Assembly (NCBI GenBank): GCA_018818125.1
Contig: JAHISQ010000024.1
Span: 1 to 49,636, forward strand
Length of the DNA stretch: 49,636 nucleotides
Reading direction: 5' to 3'
Source: Candidatus Rifleibacteriota bacterium
GTDB lineage: Bacteria > Muiribacteriota > Ozemobacteria > Ozemobacterales > Ozemobacteraceae
Shown: positions 33,315 through 40,287 of the stretch, piece after piece
How positions within the stretch are numbered: position 1 is the first letter of the stretch
How the letters are laid out: every line of letters begins with the position of its first letter
Program-made: the position numbers and the translations under genes
Notes under the pieces: model-generated
The model's database searches: none
What the model saw: only the letters and a program-made list of their open reading frames with translations
What the model was told of the DNA's origin: nothing

Positions 33315-35201
33315 ATGGAAAGCTTTAAGGAATTTTTGATTAAGAAAAGAATAGTCGACAGCAACAGGGCAGAAAAGTTGCTCAAAGAGTCTGGCGGTCA
33401 GATCGACAATATTCTTTTGCGCCTGGCCGGTGATGCCGATATTTCTGATTCAAACCTGGTTAAGGCTTTTGCTGCAACATTTCGCAAGAAGACGTTATAC
33501 GAAATTCTTGTCGAAGAAGGTTTTATAACACTTGAGTTTATTCAGGGAATGATCAGCGAGTTTGGCGCGATTCCAGGCAATATCGGGCAAATACTGATTG
33601 ACCGCAAGGTCATCAGCGAAGAAGATTTTGCCCGTGCCGTTGCCATGGAGCTCGGTATTGAATACGTCGATCTGGCGCAGTATGAGGTTGACGACGAACT
33701 GTTTAACACCATTGATGTCTCTCTGATGCGACGTTACTGTTTTGTGCCACATCGCCGCAGTAGTCGGGATATTCACCTGATTATGCATGACCCCGGCAAT
33801 GTCGATGCAATTGAAGAGCTTGAGGTGCAGCTGGGGTTGCCGATAATGCCTATGGTTGCGTCTAAGATGGCAATTCAAAAGCTTTTAAGCCTGATGATTG
33901 AGACCAGCCTTGATTCAAAGGTTGTTTTTGGCGATCTTGAAAATTTTCCGCCGCTTGAAGTTGTAGTTGAAGATGAAGATGATGCACCGGCGGCCGGAGT
34001 TGCCAAAACAGCAGGTTTCGCCAGTGAGACACCAGTCATCAGAATGGTCGATGCCATTATTCTCAAGGGTGTTCGTAAAAGATCCAGCGATATACATTTT
34101 GAAGTGTATGAGTCGCAGCTCAAGGTTAAATACCGCATAGACGGTGTTCTTTTTGAAGTTCTCTCAGATGTCGAACCACGATTGCGCGGGCCGATCATAT
34201 CGCGACTGAAGGTAATGGCTCAGCTTGATATTGCTGAAAAAAGAGTGCCGCAGGATGGTCGCTTCAAGCTCAGAATAGATGATCGATATGTTGATTTTCG
34301 TGTTTCGGTGTTGCCCTCAATATATGGCGAGACTGTAGTATTGCGTATTCTCGATAAATCAGCTCTTGGACTGGATTTGCAGCGTGTTGGACTCGATGGC
34401 GATGATCTTCTGCTGTTCAAACGCAATGTTAAAAAGCCCTATGGCATGATTCTGGTCGCTGGCCCTACCGGATCAGGCAAAACTACAACGCTTTATTCGG
34501 CGATTAAGTTCGTTCATACTGCTAAAGACAAATTTATTACCATAGAAGACCCGGTTGAATACCAGTTACCAGATATCGTTCAGATTGCGGTAAACGAAAA
34601 GAAAGGCCTTACTTTCAGCTCAGGGCTTCGTTCTATTGTGCGCCAGGATCCCGATAAAATTATGGTCGGCGAAATTCGCGACCCTGAAACCGCTAAGATA
34701 GCTATAAATGCAGCGCTTACCGGGCATCTGGTTCTTAGCTCGATTCATGCGAACAACGTCATAGACGCGATTGCGCGCCTTGAGAACATGGAAATAGATC
34801 CATACGAATTTGTCAGCTCTTTCAATCTGATTATGTCGCAGAGGCTTATGCGCCTGACCTGCAAGAACTGCGTGATTGACGACGACACCATTACCGAAGA
34901 GATGAAGAAACTCACCATCGACTTCAAGCAGTATGAGCATGTTGAATTCAAACGCGGCAAAGGCTGCCGTTTCTGTCACGATACCGGTTATCAGGGACGA
35001 TCAGGCATTTTTGAAGTGCTCGAAATGGCTCCAAATATCAAGCAGATGATTCTAACCCGCCAGTCACCGCTGGAAATCAGAAAAACAGCGATGGAGCAGG
35101 GCATGGTTCCGCTGCGCCGCGCCGGCTGGCAGAAGGTCGAAAAAGGCCTGACCACTTTTGAAGAGATGAACCGCGTAACCTTTGAAGAAGGGGTGCTCTG
35201 A
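33315..35201 (+). CDS. pilB: type IV pilus / type II secretion assembly ATPase
   Basis: 628 residues. It extends pili by ATP-driven extraction of pilins from the membrane. The N-terminal ~200 residues contain two MshEN-like domains (a c-di-GMP-binding fold in some relatives; here inferred from position and the 'YVDLAQYEVDDELF' style). The core has Walker A GPTGSGKTTTLYS near 383, the Asp box, Walker B IMVGEIRDPETA near 450 and the His box (LTGHLVLSSIHAN). A tetracysteine zinc site (CKNC near 515, CRFCHDTGY near 551) marks GspE/PilB rather than PilT. Overlaps pilM by 1 nt. Confidence 0.95.
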   Translation: MESFKEFLIKKRIVDSNRAEKLLKESGGQIDNILLRLAGDADISDSNLVKAFAATFRKKTLYEILVEEGFITLEFIQGMISEFGAIPGNIGQILIDRKVISEEDFARAVAMELGIEYVDLAQYEVDDELFNTIDVSLMRRYCFVPHRRSSRDIHLIMHDPGNVDAIEELEVQLGLPIMPMVASKMAIQKLLSLMIETSLDSKVVFGDLENFPPLEVVVEDEDDAPAAGVAKTAGFASETPVIRMVDAIILKGVRKRSSDIHFEVYESQLKVKYRIDGVLFEVLSDVEPRLRGPIISRLKVMAQLDIAEKRVPQDGRFKLRIDDRYVDFRVSVLPSIYGETVVLRILDKSALGLDLQRVGLDGDDLLLFKRNVKKPYGMILVAGPTGSGKTTTLYSAIKFVHTAKDKFITIEDPVEYQLPDIVQIAVNEKKGLTFSSGLRSIVRQDPDKIMVGEIRDPETAKIAINAALTGHLVLSSIHANNVIDAIARLENMEIDPYEFVSSFNLIMSQRLMRLTCKNCVIDDDTITEEMKKLTIDFKQYEHVEFKRGKGCRFCHDTGYQGRSGIFEVLEMAPNIKQMILTRQSPLEIRKTAMEQGMVPLRRAGWQKVEKGLTTFEEMNRVTFEEGVL

Positions 35202-36277
35202 TGAATCTTTACACCGAGCTGATAGCTCTGGATATCGGCACCAGTTGTGTTAAACTGGTTTCCATAGAAGACGGCCCCGGCAAACAGGGCTATATTGTAA
35301 AAAACCTCGAAATGAAAGAGTTGCCGGCTGGTCTGATTGGCGGCGATTTTACCAATCCGTTTATCAGTGACATGCCGGTTTTTAAAGACATTCTTGCCGG
35401 AATGGTCAAAAAAGTCAAAAACAGTCGCCAGGGCTATGTGATCGGATTACCTGACCGCTGGGTAAAACTGCACCTGAATAACATGCAGCTTACCGAGAAC
35501 GAGCGCAAATCCTCAGAATTTCTGGCATGGCGCCTCCAAAAGAGCCTTCCGATACCCGAGGGAATGCCGGTTAAGATCGATTTTCAGATATTAAGCGGCA
35601 TCGCCGATCAGCCTGACACCTTTCAGGTTCTTGCCGCCGCAGTTAATAGCGATATAATCGATATTCTCTCGCGGATCACGACCGATCTCGAAATTGAAGT
35701 AATGGCATTCGACACTTCATCGCTGGGCATATTTAACCTGTTTGAAGAAGTTTACCCCGAAAAAATTGCCGAGCAGATCGTCGTTAATTTGCATGTAGGT
35801 CACGAGACTACGGTAATCAAAGCATATAGCAATGGCAATCTGCTTTATGAAAGGGTTATCGAAGTTGCCGGCGAGGAGTTTGCCAAGATCATCAGCGAGA
35901 TTGATACGATTAATCTCGAAAATGCGATGCGCGCAAAAGAAACCGAAAAATTCTTTCCGGTTAATCGCGCCGATATTGAACTTCTGGTCAGAAAACGGCA
36001 GCGGATCGACCGCATATTCGGCAACTGGTTGCGTGAACTAAATGTAACATTCAGATTTTTTCAGGAGAAATTCAACGTTTCGCGGTTGCCAAACATTTTT
36101 ATGACTGGTGGCAGCACAATGTTTGCAGGCCTCGATAACTTTTTAAGCGAATACTTCGAGACCAACTGCTTTTTGTTCAACCCGCTCAATGAAATTCCGT
36201 TGGCCAAGAAGATAGATTCAAAGTTGCTGGCAAAGGGTCCGGCGTTCGCCGCCTGCGTCGGCCTGCTTGCCAAATAG
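35201..36277 (+). CDS. pilM: type IV pilus assembly protein PilM
   Basis: 358 residues, actin-like (FtsA/MreB) ATPase fold. ALDIGTSCVKLVSIEDG at ~9-25 is the first phosphate loop, VVNLHVGHETTVIKA near 195 the second, and MTGGSTMFAGLDNFL near 305 the adenosine loop. PilM binds the cytoplasmic tail of PilN and links the inner-membrane PilNO complex to the motor. ATG overlaps the pilB stop (TGATG). Normal length for the family. Confidence 0.9.
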   Translation: MNLYTELIALDIGTSCVKLVSIEDGPGKQGYIVKNLEMKELPAGLIGGDFTNPFISDMPVFKDILAGMVKKVKNSRQGYVIGLPDRWVKLHLNNMQLTENERKSSEFLAWRLQKSLPIPEGMPVKIDFQILSGIADQPDTFQVLAAAVNSDIIDILSRITTDLEIEVMAFDTSSLGIFNLFEEVYPEKIAEQIVVNLHVGHETTVIKAYSNGNLLYERVIEVAGEEFAKIISEIDTINLENAMRAKETEKFFPVNRADIELLVRKRQRIDRIFGNWLRELNVTFRFFQEKFNVSRLPNIFMTGGSTMFAGLDNFLSEYFETNCFLFNPLNEIPLAKKIDSKLLAKGPAFAACVGLLAK

Positions 36278-36286
36278 GAGAGAGTC

Positions 36287-36865
36287 ATGAAACATTATCT
36301 GAACTTCAAACCCTCAATTGTATTCAGGAAGGGCAGCAGTTTTATGCTCAAGACCTCCCTGATTATCCTTTATGCCATTCCGCTGGCTCTCGTTTTTTTC
36401 TGGAGTTATAAATATTTCTCAATGATTGCTGTTAATAACTATTACAGCGAGAGTCTTAAACAACTCGACGGCAAAATCAGCGATTTCACCGAAAATGTAA
36501 CCAAATTGCGCCCGGCTCAAGATGATATGAGTGAAAGCGAAAAGCTCTACAGCGACTATCGCAAGGTTGCCGCTGTTGGGCAAACTTCCTGGACAAGTCT
36601 GTTCAATCGTCTCGAAAAACTTGCTCCGGCCCAGATGCGCTTCAAAAGCATCAGTATCAGGCCGGATAAATTGGTAAGAGTCAGCCTGGAAGGTGAAACG
36701 GTGCAGTTGAGCCACCTGACCAGCTTTTTGCAGTCGCTTTTTGCTGAAAAGGTGTTTTCTTCGCCGAATCTTAAAAGTCATAATCGCACTAAAAACGATG
36801 GGGTTGATGTGATAAATTTCAGTCTTGAAGTTGATTATGCCGGAGAAAAGGGGGAGCTGCCCTGA
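36287..36865 (+). CDS. pilN: PilN-like inner-membrane protein
   Basis: 192 residues. A short cytoplasmic N-terminus (HYLNFKPS), one TM helix (~24-42, LIILYAIPLALVFFWSYKYF), a coiled coil and a ferredoxin-like C-terminal domain (FNRLEKLAPAQMRFKSISIRP...LHSLTSFLQSL type) are the PilN/GspL-C plan. In canonical PilN the N-terminus carries an INLLPxR-type motif that docks in PilM; here the equivalent reads LNFKPS, diverged. Ribosome site GGAGAG; 9 nt after pilM. Confidence 0.75.
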   Translation: MKHYLNFKPSIVFRKGSSFMLKTSLIILYAIPLALVFFWSYKYFSMIAVNNYYSESLKQLDGKISDFTENVTKLRPAQDDMSESEKLYSDYRKVAAVGQTSWTSLFNRLEKLAPAQMRFKSISIRPDKLVRVSLEGETVQLSHLTSFLQSLFAEKVFSSPNLKSHNRTKNDGVDVINFSLEVDYAGEKGELP

Positions 36866-37392
36866 TGAATCCAAATGAATTGGCAAAACTCAAAGAAAAA
36901 GCTCCGCTGCCATTGATATTGTTATTGCTGCTCTTCTTTTTACCAGCATTTTTGCTCGAACCGGAGACTGCAGCGCTTAATGCCACTGCCAGTGGCTTTG
37001 ACGCAAGTCTCAAGAAGGCGAAAGATCTGCGGTTGCTGCACGAAAAATATACACAACAGAACACGCGACTCAAGAGGCTTCAGCAGATCAACAGTCAGCT
37101 GCTTGAAAATATTCCTCAGGAAGCGGCTCTGCCCGGAATGATCGACAAGCTTCATAATACTGCGGCGGCCTGTTCGGTCGTTGTCGAGAATGTTCACTAT
37201 TCATTCTCCCGGCAATACGAAAAGCTGGATGTGCCTGGGTATGAAATTTCGATGAATCTGAGCGCCGGTTACGACGGAATTCGCCGACTGCTTGCCGAAC
37301 TTGAGACTATGCCATCTCCGGTTTTGATTAAAGAAGTGGTTTTGACCGAGAGTCAGCGCTACGTATTGACCATGAGGTTGCTGGTAAAATGA
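36865..37392 (+). CDS. pilO: PilO-like inner-membrane protein
   Basis: 175 residues. A TM helix (~12-30, PLPLILLLLLFFLPAFLLEP) is followed by a coiled coil (ARDLRLLHEKYTQQ-like region, ~50-75) and a periplasmic ferredoxin-like domain (LPGMIDKLHNTAAACSVVVENV). PilO pairs with PilN. The start overlaps the pilN stop (TGATGA) and the end overlaps the next gene by 4 nt. Sequence conservation is weak; the call leans on order and topology. Confidence 0.75.
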   Translation: MNPNELAKLKEKAPLPLILLLLLFFLPAFLLEPETAALNATASGFDASLKKAKDLRLLHEKYTQQNTRLKRLQQINSQLLENIPQEAALPGMIDKLHNTAAACSVVVENVHYSFSRQYEKLDVPGYEISMNLSAGYDGIRRLLAELETMPSPVLIKEVVLTESQRYVLTMRLLVK

Positions 37393-37985
37393 AAGAAACA
37401 AAAACTGTTGAAATTGCGCAAAAACATCGCGAAGACGTCATTGATACTCTTCAGCTCAGAAGCAAAGAACGCCGAGTTCTCTACGCTCTGCTGATATTTT
37501 TTATATGCACAGTTGCCTATGAGAACAGTGCTTTGATCATGTCGAGACTCGTCGGAGATTCACATCCGCTGCCTGAACTTGGCGAACGCCGCCACCAGCA
37601 ACTGACGCCGGATCAGCTTAAGCGGCTGGATCGCGCTTTGGCAGAAGCGTCAGAGGGTTTTCCGCAATATTGGGCACGGTTTGCTGATAACCAGAATCGC
37701 CTGGCTGAGGCAATGACATTGCTGGCAGAAGAAGGCAAGGCTGATGCCGCTCAGGAAAAGCTGTCACTGGTTGTTGCCAGCATGTTTGAGTTTGCGACGC
37801 ACCCGATTATCAAATCAACAAAGGATCTCGAAAAAGTCGTGACCGAGTTAAAGTCCCTTCGGCGAACGCTTAAGCTGAAGACTGACATACCTGAGCTTGA
37901 AATCAAGCCTCTTTCCTTTGTCAGAGAAACAGAGGCTGAGAGCTCTCAACCGCGGCGCGATCTGTTCGAATACACTTTGAGGTAG
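37389..37985 (+). CDS. single-TM inner-membrane protein in the PilP/GspC position
   Basis: 198 residues with one TM helix (~30-48, VLYALLIFFICTVAYENSAL) and a mostly helical periplasmic region (~75-165). PilP normally follows pilO, but PilP is a lipoprotein with a beta-sandwich; this protein has no lipobox and looks helical, so it is not an obvious PilP. It may be a replacement inner-membrane connector specific to this group. Four-nt ATGA overlap with pilO, and the next pilin gene starts 3 nt after its stop. Confidence 0.7.
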   Translation: MKETKTVEIAQKHREDVIDTLQLRSKERRVLYALLIFFICTVAYENSALIMSRLVGDSHPLPELGERRHQQLTPDQLKRLDRALAEASEGFPQYWARFADNQNRLAEAMTLLAEEGKADAAQEKLSLVVASMFEFATHPIIKSTKDLEKVVTELKSLRRTLKLKTDIPELEIKPLSFVRETEAESSQPRRDLFEYTLR

Positions 37986-37988
37986 TTG

Positions 37989-38384
37989 ATGGTTATTCAC
38001 TCTGAAAAGAAAAATAACAGGGGTTTTACTCTGATCGAGATGCTTGTGGTTGTCTCGGTTTTGGGCATATTGGTCTCTATAGCTGGTCACCACCACACCA
38101 TGGTGCTTAGAAAGGCTAAAGATGCTGCTGTTATGCTTGAGCTTAGCAGTGTTCGCAATGCTATACATCAGTTTGCTCTCGATAACATGGGGCGGTTTCC
38201 ACAAACTCTCGAAGAGCTTAAGCCGGTTCATCTGAAAAATTTGCCTGCACGCTGGCAGGGCAGTTCGGCATCTGGGTGTTATCATTATGATCCGATCGAA
38301 GCCAGGGTTGACCTCTATGATGCCAGCGGCAATGAGCTTGCCGGTGAGTCCGATCACAGCGGAAAAAAATATGCGGATTATTGA
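37989..38384 (+). CDS. GspG-like prepilin
   Basis: 131 residues from ATG 37989 (GAGGT at ~37979). Leader KKNNRG|FTLIEMLVVVSVLGILVSIAG carries the Gly cleavage site and Glu5. The short C-terminal domain (NAIHQFALDNMGRFPQTLEEL, then a two-strand end) matches the major pseudopilin GspG or a small type IVa pilin. An in-frame TTG 3 nt upstream is a less likely start. It overlaps the next prepilin gene by 14 nt. Confidence 0.88.
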   Translation: MVIHSEKKNNRGFTLIEMLVVVSVLGILVSIAGHHHTMVLRKAKDAAVMLELSSVRNAIHQFALDNMGRFPQTLEELKPVHLKNLPARWQGSSASGCYHYDPIEARVDLYDASGNELAGESDHSGKKYADY

Positions 38385-38799
38385 GCGTAAAAGCGGTCTG
38401 ACGCTGATAGAGTTGATTGTTTGTACTCTGATAATCGGTATATTGTCGACGACTGCTGTTCCTCTTGCTAAAAATGTGGTCAGGAAGCAGAAGGAGAGCA
38501 TGCTTCGCGATCATCTCAAAGAGATGCGCAAGGCGATCGATCGCTATTATGAAAAGAAGGCAGGTGCTGCGCCGGGTCTTGAAGATGCCCAATATTATCC
38601 CTTAAATCTTGACGAACTGGTTGAACAACGCTATCTCAGGCGTATTCCTCTTGACCCGTTCACCGAAAAAGCTGACTGGCAGACAAGATCGTCAACTGAT
38701 GAGCCTGAAAGTGCAATATCAAATCGTCAGAATGTGTTTGATGTCTATTCAGCCACGACAGAGGGTGATTTGCGTGGTCAACCATACTGTAAATGGTAA
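38371..38799 (+). CDS. GspG-like prepilin
   Basis: 142 residues from ATG 38371; an open frame extends back to 38287 but the leader MRIIERKSG|LTLIELIVCTLIIGILSTTA fixes the start. Gly-Leu with Glu5 is a valid prepilin site. The C-terminal half (YYPLNLDELVEQRYLRRIPLDP ... NVFDVYSATTEG) closely resembles GspG major pseudopilins with the calcium-loop region. Two adjacent GspG-type genes suggest a major/minor pair. Last gene of the pilus operon; no terminator is obvious after it. Confidence 0.9.
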   Translation: MRIIERKSGLTLIELIVCTLIIGILSTTAVPLAKNVVRKQKESMLRDHLKEMRKAIDRYYEKKAGAAPGLEDAQYYPLNLDELVEQRYLRRIPLDPFTEKADWQTRSSTDEPESAISNRQNVFDVYSATTEGDLRGQPYCKW

Positions 38800-38950
38800 G
38801 TGCTCACAAATAGTACATTTCGCTCAAACATTGCACTGATGAGTATTTTTTAATTCCTGCAAAAAATTGTTGGCAAAGGATTTATGGTTGTGTCGGGAGC
38901 TCTAAATCGTTTCTGTAATAGAGTTGTGGGCTGTTTTATTTGTTTGAGAG

Positions 38951-38959
38951 TGCTATAAT
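38951..38959 (+). promoter_or_regulatory. extended -10 promoter candidate
   Basis: TGCTATAAT, a perfect extended -10 element 69 nt before the ATG at 39029; no convincing -35. Confidence 0.45.
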
Positions 38960-38975
38960 TAATGATCTTGAGTAG

Positions 38976-38992
38976 TTGGCATGGTTCTTGCT
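38976..38992 (+). promoter_or_regulatory. sigma54-type (-24/-12) promoter candidate
   Basis: TTGGCATGGTTCTTGCT has GG and GC exactly 12 nt apart (38978-38979 and 38990-38991), as in TTGGCACG-N4-TTGCT. Transcription would start near 39003, 26 nt before the ATG, leaving room for GGAGG. Confidence 0.6.
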
Positions 38993-39028
38993 TAAACACC
39001 TGCGGAATTGTTTCCGGAGGAATAAAAG

Positions 39029-39583
39029 ATGAACAGTTTTTGCAGAATTATGTTAATGGTGCTCGTGGCAGTGCTGCTTCCAGCCGTGCAGGCAGGTGCT
39101 CAGATGCATGATCTTGAAATAGTTCACACTGAAACTAAAGAAATCAAAGATCAGAACGGTACAATCAATCTCAGGATGGATTGGCTGAAAAGACCTGGCG
39201 AGATGTTGCTTACGGTTACTTACTATGGCTACCTGACTCAGGAAGGCATGGTTAATTTTTATATCAAAGTTAACGGCGAACAGCGCGAATTCATTACCAT
39301 GAAGCAGGAAATGAAAAGTCGGGCCCAGCGTATTCGTTTTTTGTCCTTTCATCCAACGGTTAAAGATAAAAATGTGAACCGTCTCGCCGAGTTGCCTTCA
39401 GATACGGTGGTTGACCATCTGCTGTTTCGAAACGCACCATATTACAAACAGTTTGGCAGCTGCAACGTTGAGATTATCTTCTTCGCTAATGGCCGTTGGC
39501 ATGGAGATAGCAACAAAAACAACGAAAATTTTCGTGTAACATTCGAAAGTCCTTTAAGTGACTTCGCTAAAGATCATTTTTGA
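39029..39583 (+). CDS. small secreted protein of unknown function
   Basis: 184 residues. Signal peptide MNSFCRIMLMVLVAVLLPAVQAGAQ; strong ribosome site GGAGG ~12 nt upstream. The mature part is predicted mostly beta (LRMDWLKRPGEMLLTVTYYGYLTQEGMVNFYIKV) with a conserved-looking aromatic segment FGSCNVEIIFFANGRW. No family recognised. It is monocistronic: a -24/-12 promoter candidate lies in front and a strong terminator follows, so expression may depend on an activator. Confidence 0.75.
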   Translation: MNSFCRIMLMVLVAVLLPAVQAGAQMHDLEIVHTETKEIKDQNGTINLRMDWLKRPGEMLLTVTYYGYLTQEGMVNFYIKVNGEQREFITMKQEMKSRAQRIRFLSFHPTVKDKNVNRLAELPSDTVVDHLLFRNAPYYKQFGSCNVEIIFFANGRWHGDSNKNNENFRVTFESPLSDFAKDHF

Positions 39584-39605
39584 TTGCCTCGCAATGCATA
39601 TTTGG

Positions 39606-39628
39606 CCGGCCTTTGGGCCGGTTTTTTT
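39606..39628 (+). terminator. intrinsic terminator
   Basis: CCGGCC (39606-39611), loop TTTG, GGCCGG (39616-39621), then seven T. Confidence 0.9.
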
Positions 39629-39721
39629 GTTTGCTGGTGTCATGGTTTGTGTACAAAGAATTAGGCAAATCTGATCTTTCTAAGTATTATTATTCAGTAA
39701 GCATTTCAAGGAGGAACTACT

Positions 39722-40273
39722 ATGCTGAAAAAAGGAATTTTGCTGTCAATCGTTTTGATGCTTCTTATCTGCTCCAGCGCAGACGCAAGAAGAAGACGCA
39801 ACATCGTTGTACCGACATGGTATGGTTACGGTGTCGTTAGTCCGTACATAACTGCATATCAACCATATCAATCCTACCAGCCTTATGCCTGGCCAGCTTA
39901 CGGCTATTCCGGCATGTATCCGACGGCTCCAGTTTCGACTGTTTACGCTGGTGCCGGAGTTCCGGCCTGGAACGGTTCTTATTGGTATTATCAGGCAAGC
40001 AGTCTTGCCGTAGTTGCCAATAATCTCAACGTCAGGTCTGAGCCATTTGTCTCCGGCAAAAAGAGCGCATCTAATGTGATCGGCTCGCTCAACACCGGCG
40101 AGCAGGTTTACGTAATGGGAAGACAGGGCAACTGGTATCTTGTTCAGTCCGCTTACATGCCGCTGCGTCGGGGCTATGTCTATGGCAGCTATCTGCGCTT
40201 TTATCAGAGTGTCCAGCCGGCAAGCCATTACACGGCTTTCTACCCGGTGTCTCTCGCCTCTGCCGGTTGGTGA
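39722..40273 (+). CDS. secreted SH3b-domain protein
   Basis: 183 residues. Signal peptide (KKGILLSIVLMLLICSSADA) after a near-perfect AAGGAGG. Then a basic patch (RRRRN), a Tyr/Pro-rich low-complexity segment (~38-85: repeated YQPYQSY-type units) and a bacterial SH3 domain at ~95-160 (VVANNLNVRSEPF...IGSLNTGEQVYVMGRQGNWYLV, GYVYGSYL). SH3b domains bind cell-wall peptides or proteins. The Tyr-rich segment is unusual and may be surface adhesive. It has its own weak promoter candidate (TTAGGC 39661, TATTAT 39685). Confidence 0.82.
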   Translation: MLKKGILLSIVLMLLICSSADARRRRNIVVPTWYGYGVVSPYITAYQPYQSYQPYAWPAYGYSGMYPTAPVSTVYAGAGVPAWNGSYWYYQASSLAVVANNLNVRSEPFVSGKKSASNVIGSLNTGEQVYVMGRQGNWYLVQSAYMPLRRGYVYGSYLRFYQSVQPASHYTAFYPVSLASAGW

Positions 40274-40287
40274 TTTAAGGCTCTTTG

